From NCBI GenBank assembly GCA_001766965.1, contig MEKM01000029.1:8294-13884 (forward strand): a stretch of 5,591 bases of DNA, given 5' to 3'. The stretch is from Acidobacteria bacterium RIFCSPHIGHO2_01_FULL_67_28. Lineage in GTDB: Bacteria; Acidobacteriota; Terriglobia; Acidiferrales; 2-02-FULL-67-57. Under the pieces are notes generated by a model. That model worked only from the letters and a program-made list of their open reading frames with translations. It was not told the origin of the DNA and did not search any database. The translations under genes and the position numbers were made by a program. Below, piece after piece: positions 1-4,325 of the stretch; position 1 is the first letter of the stretch, and every line of letters starts with the position of its first letter.

Positions 1-1920
1 GACACCAACAATCTCCCCGACATTTTCGTCACCGCCCTCGATGTCTCCGCCTGCCCGCCCGTGGTCATCGACACCGCCCGGGTCAGCGTGGGGCTGGACA
101 GCGCCGGCGACCCCATCCAGAGCAAAGGCTTGAGCAACCTGCCGGTCATCACCCCGGACGGCCGCTTCGTCGCCTATCACTCCCAGGGCGCCGGCCTGGT
201 GGAAGGAGATGGCAACGGCGCGTTCGACATCTTCCTCACCGAGATTCAGTTCAGCGGCGGCGTGATTTCGGTGGTGCGCACGCAGCGGGTGAGCACCCGC
301 AAGTCGACGGTGGGCGTGCAGTTGATGGTGAACCTGGGCGACACCCTCGCCGACATTTCCGGCAACAGGCTCATCGGCAATTCCACGCTCACCATGACCG
401 TGGACGAGCACAAGGGCCGCGTGGCCAAGATCGTCGCCGGCACAGGCGTCGGCCAGGGCCGCCTGATCGAGTCCAACACCGCCACTACCCTGACCATGAG
501 CTCGGGCTGGGCCATCAACCCCGACACCACCAGCGTTTTCCGCATCGCCACCCGCGAGCAGACAGCCGACATCTTCAGCGCCTCCACCATCGGCCACTCC
601 GGCCTGGCCATGACCGCCGGCGAGCACGTGGGGCGGCAGGTGGACATCTTCAGCGGCACGGGGCACGGACAGAGGCAGCTCATCACCGCCAACGACGCCA
701 CCACCCTGACGGTCACGCCCGACTGGGACCCTGTTCCCGACGACACCAGCGTCTTCCGGGTCGTTGCCCTGGCCGACCACCCCGTGGATTTCGCCGACGA
801 GCGCAACGTCGCCAGCTTCAACTTGGCCAGCGGCTTCAACGAGTTGAGCAGCCGCCGGCTCGAAATCATCTCCGGCACCGGCGCCGGCCAGGTGCGCACC
901 ATCCAGGTCAACGACCCTATGAGCTTCTTTGTGGATAGCGACTGGGACCCCATCCCCGACTCGACCAGCGTCTTCCGCATCTACGCCGAGGGGAGCGGCA
1001 GCAGCTTCCGGCCGCGCCTCACCCCCGACGCATCGCTGGTGGGCTTCCACTCCGACAACGTTTTGGCCAGCGAAGACGTCAACGTGGTGCCCGATATCTA
1101 CCTCGCCGACCCGGCGACCGGGTTGACCTTCTTGCAGAGCATGGACGACGCCGGCACGGCAGCCAATGGGCCCAGCAACATCTCGGCGCTAAGCGGCGAC
1201 GCCAACCTGGTCCTCTTCAACTCCAGCGCCACCAAACTGGTCGCCGATGACGACAACCTTGTCTCCGACCTGTTCCTGCACGACCGCACGGCCGGCACCA
1301 CCGTCCGCGTCAGCCTGGCCGACGACGACAGCGAAGGGGATGGGTTCGTCGACGTCGCCGCCGGCTTGAGCGGCGGCGGCCGCCTGGTGGCCTTCTCCAG
1401 CCTGGCCTCCAACCTCGTCGCCGACGACCGCAACGACGCCCGCGACATCTTTCTCCGGGACCTCCTGGCTCCCTCCACCACGCGCTTGAGCCTGGGCATG
1501 GGCGGCATCAACCCGGACAGCGAAAGCTTCGACACGGCCATGAGCCTCGACGGCACCACCATCGCCTTCACCTCCGCGGCCTCGAACCTCGTGGCCAACG
1601 ACACGGGCAAGACCTCCGACATCTTCCTCGTCACCACCGGCATCAGCGACCCGCCCATCATCGTCGTCTCCACGCTCCCGGCGCCGCGCCGGGGGACGCC
1701 CTATGCGGCCGCGCTCGCCGCGGTGGGCGGCACCCCGCCGCTCTTCTGGACGCTCACCGAAGGCGCCCTGCCGCCGGGCCTCTTCCTCGACCCGGGCACC
1801 GGCTCGATCTCCGGCCTGCCCCAGCGGGCGGGCTCCTACAGCTTTACCGTTTCGGTGATGGATTCCGACCGGCCCACCCGCCAGGCCAGCCGCACGCTGA
1901 CCCTCGTGGTGAAGCCCTAG
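1..1920 (+). CDS. Large TolB-like beta-propeller protein with repeat insertion and C-terminal putative Ig domain (5' end missing)
   Basis: The frame is open from base 1, so the gene starts upstream; the GTG at 61 is internal. There are 639 visible residues. TolB/PD40-like repeats each end in an Asp/Asn-rich loop plus a D-I-F-L-type strand: DIFV 7-10, DIFL 76-79, DIYL 365-368, DLFL 423-426, DIFL 482-485 and DIFL 540-543. The last three units are 58-59 residues long. Between residues about 117 and 331 three repeats of about 72 residues interrupt one blade. Residues about 553-638 resemble a He_PIG (putative Ig) domain, with ALPPGL and the G-x-I-S-G-L-P pattern. Proteins with such parts are usually secreted or on the cell surface and bind proteins or sugars, but no catalytic site is visible and the function is unknown. 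Any signal peptide lies outside the window. No C-terminal sorting signal is seen. The gene converges on the glycosyl transferase gene with two bases between the stops. Reading frame and domain types are well supported; the role is not. Confidence 0.85.
   Translation, partial: DTNNLPDIFVTALDVSACPPVVIDTARVSVGLDSAGDPIQSKGLSNLPVITPDGRFVAYHSQGAGLVEGDGNGAFDIFLTEIQFSGGVISVVRTQRVSTRKSTVGVQLMVNLGDTLADISGNRLIGNSTLTMTVDEHKGRVAKIVAGTGVGQGRLIESNTATTLTMSSGWAINPDTTSVFRIATREQTADIFSASTIGHSGLAMTAGEHVGRQVDIFSGTGHGQRQLITANDATTLTVTPDWDPVPDDTSVFRVVALADHPVDFADERNVASFNLASGFNELSSRRLEIISGTGAGQVRTIQVNDPMSFFVDSDWDPIPDSTSVFRIYAEGSGSSFRPRLTPDASLVGFHSDNVLASEDVNVVPDIYLADPATGLTFLQSMDDAGTAANGPSNISALSGDANLVLFNSSATKLVADDDNLVSDLFLHDRTAGTTVRVSLADDDSEGDGFVDVAAGLSGGGRLVAFSSLASNLVADDRNDARDIFLRDLLAPSTTRLSLGMGGINPDSESFDTAMSLDGTTIAFTSAASNLVANDTGKTSDIFLVTTGISDPPIIVVSTLPAPRRGTPYAAALAAVGGTPPLFWTLTEGALPPGLFLDPGTGSISGLPQRAGSYSFTVSVMDSDRPTRQASRTLTLVVKP
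349..993 (+). repeat. Three tandem ~72-residue protein repeats encoded inside the propeller gene
   Basis: The units start near bases 349, 565 and 784 (residues 117, 189 and 262), a period of 72 then 73 codons. Each begins A/V-D-I/F. Each then carries GTGVGQGR (147-154), GTGHGQRQ (219-226) or GTGAGQVR (292-299), then a Trp followed by P-D-x-T-S-V-F-R (Phe 180, 252 and 325). DNA similarity is patchy: units two and three share GACTGGGACCC at 721 and 940, and ACCAGCGTCTTCCG near their ends. This points to old duplication followed by divergence. From memory, a G-x-G-x-GQ-x-R then W-x-x-x-P-D-x-x-S-x-[FY] pattern also occurs in phage tail and virion proteins; that link was not checked. The units are probably small beta-rich domains. 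Confidence 0.8.
1105..1629 (+). repeat. Three uninterrupted TolB/PD40-like propeller units
   Basis: These units cover residues 369-426, 427-485 and 486-543 (58, 59 and 58 residues). Each has an R-V/L-S-L-like strand (436-439 and 495-498; diverged in the first), a central strand such as LVAFSS or IAFTSA, the phrase N/K-L-V-A-D/N-D, and a closing D-I/L-F-L. The acidic loops just before the closing strand (416-419, 475-479, 533-534) resemble metal-binding loops, but calcium binding is only a possibility. The even spacing fits consecutive blades of one propeller. Confidence 0.75.
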
Positions 1921-1924
1921 GGCT
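1913..1924. repeat. 12-bp perfect palindrome covering the two convergent stop codons
   Basis: AGCCCTAGGGCT is its own reverse complement. It contains the TAG stop of the upstream plus-strand gene (1918-1920) and two of the three bases of the minus-strand gene's stop (1923-1925). It has no loop and no flanking T-tract, so it is not a classical terminator. It may simply result from two TAG stops facing each other across GG. Confidence 0.6.
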
Positions 1925-3365
1925 ACGCGGCGCCCCGGCCCGCCAGGACCCGGGGGATGGTCTTCAGGAAGATTTTCAAGTCCAGCCAGAGCGACCAGGT
2001 GTCGATGTAGTCGAGGTCGAGCTGCATCCAGCGCTTGAAGCTCAAGCGGCTCCGTCCCTCCAGCGCCCAGAGGCACGTGAGCCCCGGGCGCATCCGCAGC
2101 CGCCGCCGCTGCCAGCGCTCGTACTTCTCCACTTCTTCCGGCAGGGGCGGCCGCGGCCCGACGAACGACATGTCCCCCTTCAAGATGTTCCAGAGCTGCG
2201 GCAGCTCATCCAGGCTGAACTTGCGCATCCAGCGGCCGAGCGGGGTGCAGCGCGGGTCGTTCATCATCTTGAAGACCGGCCCGTCGGCCTCGTTCAGGGC
2301 GGCGAGCTCTTCTTTGCGCAGGTCGGCGTCCGCGGTCATGGAGCGGAACTTGTAGAGGCTGAAGCGCCGGCCGCCCAGCCCGCAGCGCTCCTGGCGGAAA
2401 AGCGCCGGGCCGGCCGAGGTGAGCTTGATGAGCAGGGCCAGCAGCAGAAGCAGCGGCGAGAGCACCGCGAGCATCACCGTCGCCCCGAGGAAGTCCAGCA
2501 CGCGCTTGACGAGCAGGTGCAGCTCGTCGGCCGGGGTCGTCGAGAAGGTCAGCAGCGGAATGTGGTAGAGGTGCTCCAGGTAAACTTGCGAGTAGAGGTG
2601 CGGAAAGACTTGCAGCTGCACCCGCGTGCGCACGCCCTCCTCTTCGCAGAGCAGCAGCAGCTCCTCCATCCGCTCGAGCTCTTCCCGGTTCACCGCGAAA
2701 ACCACTTCGTCCACCACGTGCTCGCGCAAGAGCCGCGGGACATCCGCGAGCGCATAGACCGGCGCCCCGGCGTCCGTCGGCGGATCGTCGGCGCCCGTGG
2801 TCACCCAGCCCGCCAGCCGCAGCCCCGTCGGCCGGCTCTGGCCGATGAGCGCCGCCAGCTCCCGCGCCGGCGGCCCCGTGCCTATGAGCAGAATGTAGTG
2901 GGCATCGCCGAGGCGCGCTCGCAGCCGCGGGCCCCATTCGATGTAGGCCAGCCGCAGCCCGACCAGCAGGAGCCAGTCGAGTCCGACGAAGCCCGCGAGC
3001 AGCAGCCGGCTGACATAGAAGCCCTTGACGAAAAAAAGCCCGGCCGCCAGCACCAGCATCCCGGCCACAATTTGTTTCGTCGGGTCGAAGACCGCCTGGC
3101 GGCGTTCCCGCAGCTCTTGCGGGCGGTAGACTCCCAGCACGTAACCCACCGCCAGCCAGATGAGCACAATGGCGGCCAGCACCGGCAGGTAGCGCGCAAA
3201 GGGATAAAGCGGGCCCGCGGGCAAGGGCCAAGCCGGAAACCGCGGCGCCAGCTCCGGCAGCAGGACGCTGCGCACGAGGTAAGCGCTGACAAACGCCAGG
3301 ACGGTCGCCGCGGCGTCCACGCAGGCGAACACCACGCTCACCACTCGTTGCCGCCGCGAAAACAT
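1923..3365 (-). CDS. Polyprenyl-phosphate sugar phosphotransferase (large monotopic phosphoglycosyl transferase, WbaP/WcaJ type)
   Basis: This 480-aa protein is the usual length for enzymes that move a sugar-1-phosphate from a nucleotide sugar onto undecaprenyl phosphate at the inner membrane, the first committed step of exopolysaccharide, capsule or O-antigen synthesis. Four hydrophobic helices (about 8-30, 57-79, 98-118, 119-141) precede a Rossmann-like CoA_binding_3 region with IGTG at 161-164. The Bac_transf catalytic domain starts at KRVLD (287-291). Its hydrophobic segment (to about 313) carries Ser303-Pro304, as in the re-entrant helix of PglC-like enzymes. Further motifs are YKFRSM (338-343), the catalytic Asp386-Glu387 in FSLDELPQLWN, GPRPP (403-407) and RPGLT (426-430). 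All key residues are present, so it should be active. The sugar cannot be told from sequence. The ATG at 3365 is the first possible start, since an in-frame stop lies at 3387-3389. It is divergent from the FecR-like gene. No flippase, polymerase or other glycosyl transferase is in the window. Confidence 0.95.
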   Translation of the reverse strand: MFSRRQRVVSVVFACVDAAATVLAFVSAYLVRSVLLPELAPRFPAWPLPAGPLYPFARYLPVLAAIVLIWLAVGYVLGVYRPQELRERRQAVFDPTKQIVAGMLVLAAGLFFVKGFYVSRLLLAGFVGLDWLLLVGLRLAYIEWGPRLRARLGDAHYILLIGTGPPARELAALIGQSRPTGLRLAGWVTTGADDPPTDAGAPVYALADVPRLLREHVVDEVVFAVNREELERMEELLLLCEEEGVRTRVQLQVFPHLYSQVYLEHLYHIPLLTFSTTPADELHLLVKRVLDFLGATVMLAVLSPLLLLLALLIKLTSAGPALFRQERCGLGGRRFSLYKFRSMTADADLRKEELAALNEADGPVFKMMNDPRCTPLGRWMRKFSLDELPQLWNILKGDMSFVGPRPPLPEEVEKYERWQRRRLRMRPGLTCLWALEGRSRLSFKRWMQLDLDYIDTWSLWLDLKIFLKTIPRVLAGRGAA

Positions 3366-3370
3366 CGGGG

Positions 3371-3383
3371 TTCCTTTTCCTCC
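3371..3383 (-). promoter_or_regulatory. Ribosome binding region of the sugar phosphotransferase gene
   Basis: Read on the minus strand, GGAGG (3379-3383) lies 13 bases before the ATG and AAGGAA (3371-3376) lies 5 bases before it. The nearer motif has better spacing, while the farther one is the better Shine-Dalgarno match. Either supports the ATG at 3365. Confidence 0.6.
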
Positions 3384-3397
3384 GGCCTAACCGACCG

Positions 3398-3406
3398 ATT
3401 GTAACA
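3398..3406 (-). promoter_or_regulatory. Candidate extended -10 promoter for the sugar phosphotransferase gene
   Basis: The minus strand reads TGTTACAAT: TACAAT matches TATAAT at five of six bases and has the TG of an extended -10 one base upstream. No good -35 box is visible 16-18 bases further up, which is tolerable for an extended -10 promoter. Transcription would start near 3390, giving a leader of about 25 bases. This is predicted from sequence only. Confidence 0.45.
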
Positions 3407-3456
3407 AAGAACGGCGACCCGCACGCCCGCCGCGGGGCACCAAGAACAAAAAGTGC

Positions 3457-3486
3457 TTGACACACCCCATTACCGCTTTAGATACT
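3457..3486 (+). promoter_or_regulatory. Candidate sigma-70-type promoter for the FecR-like gene
   Basis: A perfect -35 box TTGACA (3457-3462) is followed after 18 bases by GATACT (3481-3486), four of six matches to TATAAT. An A-rich stretch lies just upstream at 3441-3452, unusual in this GC-rich sequence and possibly UP-element-like. The expected start is near 3492-3494, leaving a leader of about 25 bases. It is the best-looking promoter in the window. Confidence 0.6.
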
Positions 3487-3510
3487 CCCGGCACCGCAGA
3501 GTATCGGGAG
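3481..3510. repeat. Two overlapping inverted repeats at the -10 box and ribosome binding site of the FecR-like gene
   Basis: Repeat A pairs GATACT (3481-3486) with AGTATC (3500-3505) across 13 bases. Repeat B pairs CTCCCG (3485-3490) with CGGGAG (3505-3510) across 14 bases. Both are perfect 6-bp matches, and they share bases 3485, 3486 and 3505, so they cannot both form fully. A covers the predicted -10 box and is centred on the predicted start site, like an operator. B would hide the Shine-Dalgarno GGGAGG if the RNA began upstream of 3485. No regulator gene is present to link to it. Confidence 0.5.
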
Positions 3511-3511
3511 G
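3506..3511 (+). promoter_or_regulatory. Shine-Dalgarno site of the FecR-like gene
   Basis: GGGAGG lies six bases before the ATG at 3518. The strong match and good spacing fix this start over any later in-frame codon. Confidence 0.8.
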
Positions 3512-3517
3512 TTCACC

Positions 3518-4207
3518 ATGAGCCGTCATTTGGGCCGACCCGTTGCCGTCCTGCTTTGTTGCCTGTTGGCCAGTCCAGCGGTGTCTCTGAGCGCCGCCGA
3601 GCGGGCCGCCGTGCTGGGGCGCATCGTGGCGGCTCCTCCCGCCCAGGTGAACGGCGTCGCCTTGCCGGCGGATGCCACGCTGCTCGACGGCGACCGGCTC
3701 GCCACCGGCGCGCAGGGCTGGGCCCGCGTGCTGCTGGCCCGGGGCGAACAAATCCACCTCGCCGCCCAGAGTGACGCCCGCGCCGTGCGTCAGGGCGAGA
3801 ACCTGACAGTCGAATTGAACCAGGGCCGTGTGACCCTGCGCACCAACGGGAGCGACCTGCGCGTGTGGAGCAACGGCTTGGAGATTACTCCTACCACCGA
3901 CATCGCCGTCTGGGAAGTGGCGCGGCTCGGCGACAGCCTGACCCTGGTGGCGGCTCAGCGGGGCAGCGTCGAGGTGCGTTCCGCCAATCGTACGATTGAA
4001 GTGCTGCCCGGCCAGAGCTTCCAGGTGCAGACGCGGTTGCTGGACGACGCTGACCAAACCCCCGGGGGCGCGGGCTCCGGGGCCGGCATGAGCGCCAACG
4101 CCAAGCTGGCTCTGACCCTGGCCATCCTGGGCGGCTTGACCGCGGCCATCGCCATCCCGATCATTCTGGCCAACGACAACCAGGTGGTCAGCCCCAGCGT
4201 CCCGTAG
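3518..4207 (+). CDS. Exported FecR-domain protein with C-terminal membrane anchor
   Basis: This is a complete 229-aa protein. Residues 1-26 or 1-27 form a signal peptide: Arg3/Arg7, a hydrophobic core 8-20, and a likely cut at L-S-A|A or S-A-A|E. Residues about 32-170 follow the FecR pattern: GRIV, L-x-x-GD-x-L-A-T-G (55-64), a strand ending ARGEQIHLAAQS, E-L-N-Q-G-R-V-T-L (99-107), a second half with I-T-P-T-T-D-I-A-V-W (123-132), and G-S-V-E-V (149-153). A Gly-rich linker (182-190) leads to a hydrophobic helix at about 195-217 and a 12-residue polar tail. Classical FecR is a sigma-factor regulator with an N-terminal cytoplasmic part. This protein lacks that part and has no adjacent FecI-like sigma factor or TonB receptor, so iron signalling is unlikely. 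Similar stand-alone FecR-domain proteins occur in envelope and polysaccharide loci, and the divergent neighbour is a polysaccharide enzyme, so an envelope role is the best guess. Cys14 and Cys15 are inside the signal core, not a lipobox. Confidence 0.8.
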   Translation: MSRHLGRPVAVLLCCLLASPAVSLSAAERAAVLGRIVAAPPAQVNGVALPADATLLDGDRLATGAQGWARVLLARGEQIHLAAQSDARAVRQGENLTVELNQGRVTLRTNGSDLRVWSNGLEITPTTDIAVWEVARLGDSLTLVAAQRGSVEVRSANRTIEVLPGQSFQVQTRLLDDADQTPGGAGSGAGMSANAKLALTLAILGGLTAAIAIPIILANDNQVVSPSVP

Positions 4208-4232
4208 CTGGCTTTCTGACGCGGCTTCTTCC

Positions 4233-4261
4233 CCTCGTCTTTCCGGCGAGGCTCATGTTTT
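4233..4261 (+). terminator. Weak terminator candidate after the FecR-like gene
   Basis: CCTCG (4233-4237) can pair with CGAGG (4247-4251) around a 9-base loop, and TTTT follows at 4258-4261. The stem is short and the T-run begins six bases after it, so intrinsic termination here is doubtful. It is the only candidate in this gap. Confidence 0.2.
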
Positions 4262-4286
4262 CCGCCGCCGCGCCCCCACTCCACAG

Positions 4287-4292
4287 TAGAAT
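4287..4292 (+). promoter_or_regulatory. Candidate -10 box for the methyltransferase/reductase gene
   Basis: TAGAAT matches TATAAT at five of six bases, within a short AT-richer patch in a very GC-rich gap. No -35 box is visible at normal spacing. Transcription would begin near 4299, giving a leader of about 27 bases. The TAG is also the in-frame stop that bounds the next gene's start. Confidence 0.35.
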
Positions 4293-4302
4293 CGTGGGTT
4301 TC

Positions 4303-4318
4303 CGCCCGGGCACGGGCG
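4303..4318 (+). promoter_or_regulatory. Small hairpin over the ribosome binding region of the methyltransferase/reductase gene
   Basis: CGCCCG (4303-4308) pairs perfectly with CGGGCG (4313-4318) around the tetraloop GGCA. The 3' arm overlaps the only Shine-Dalgarno-like bases, GGGCGAG (4314-4320), which end five bases before the ATG. It could lower translation, but in such GC-rich DNA a 6-bp stem can also arise by chance. There is no T-run, so it is not a terminator. Confidence 0.3.
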
Positions 4319-4325
4319 AGACACC

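Noticed and set aside
246..980. Minus-strand open frame of 244 codons with internal repeats
   Set aside because: Its repeats only mirror the three protein repeats of the plus-strand propeller gene, and no start signal is seen.
349..993. DNA-level satellite or CRISPR-like array
   Set aside because: The 216-219-base periodicity is conserved mainly at protein level with many silent changes, and there are no short identical repeats with unique spacers.
61..1920. GTG at 61 as the start of the propeller gene
   Set aside because: The frame is open back to base 1 and already encodes a propeller loop plus the DIFV strand (residues 1-10), no Shine-Dalgarno site precedes 61, and no signal peptide follows.
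1189..2076. Minus-strand open frame of 295 codons across the convergent junction
   Set aside because: It overlaps two well-supported genes, has Gly/Arg/Val-biased composition with no domain, and is explained by codon bias opposite the propeller repeats.
2517..3404. Plus-strand open frame of 295 codons opposite the sugar phosphotransferase
   Set aside because: It is rich in Arg, Gln and Pro with no domain; it is the complement of the real gene.
2206..3465. Second minus-strand frame of 419 codons overlapping the sugar phosphotransferase
   Set aside because: It is Ala/Arg/Gly-rich without motifs, and the other frame has all catalytic residues of a known family.
3518..3600. Lipoprotein signal using Cys14 or Cys15 in the FecR-like protein
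   Set aside because: The cysteines are in the middle of the hydrophobic core with no L-[AS]-[GA]-C lipobox; a standard signal peptidase I site at residues 24-27 fits better.
4208..4325. SAM or SAH riboswitch before the methionine-pathway gene
   Set aside because: The gap is 118 bases, the predicted leader is much shorter, and I could not find the conserved core or multi-stem layout of any class I know.
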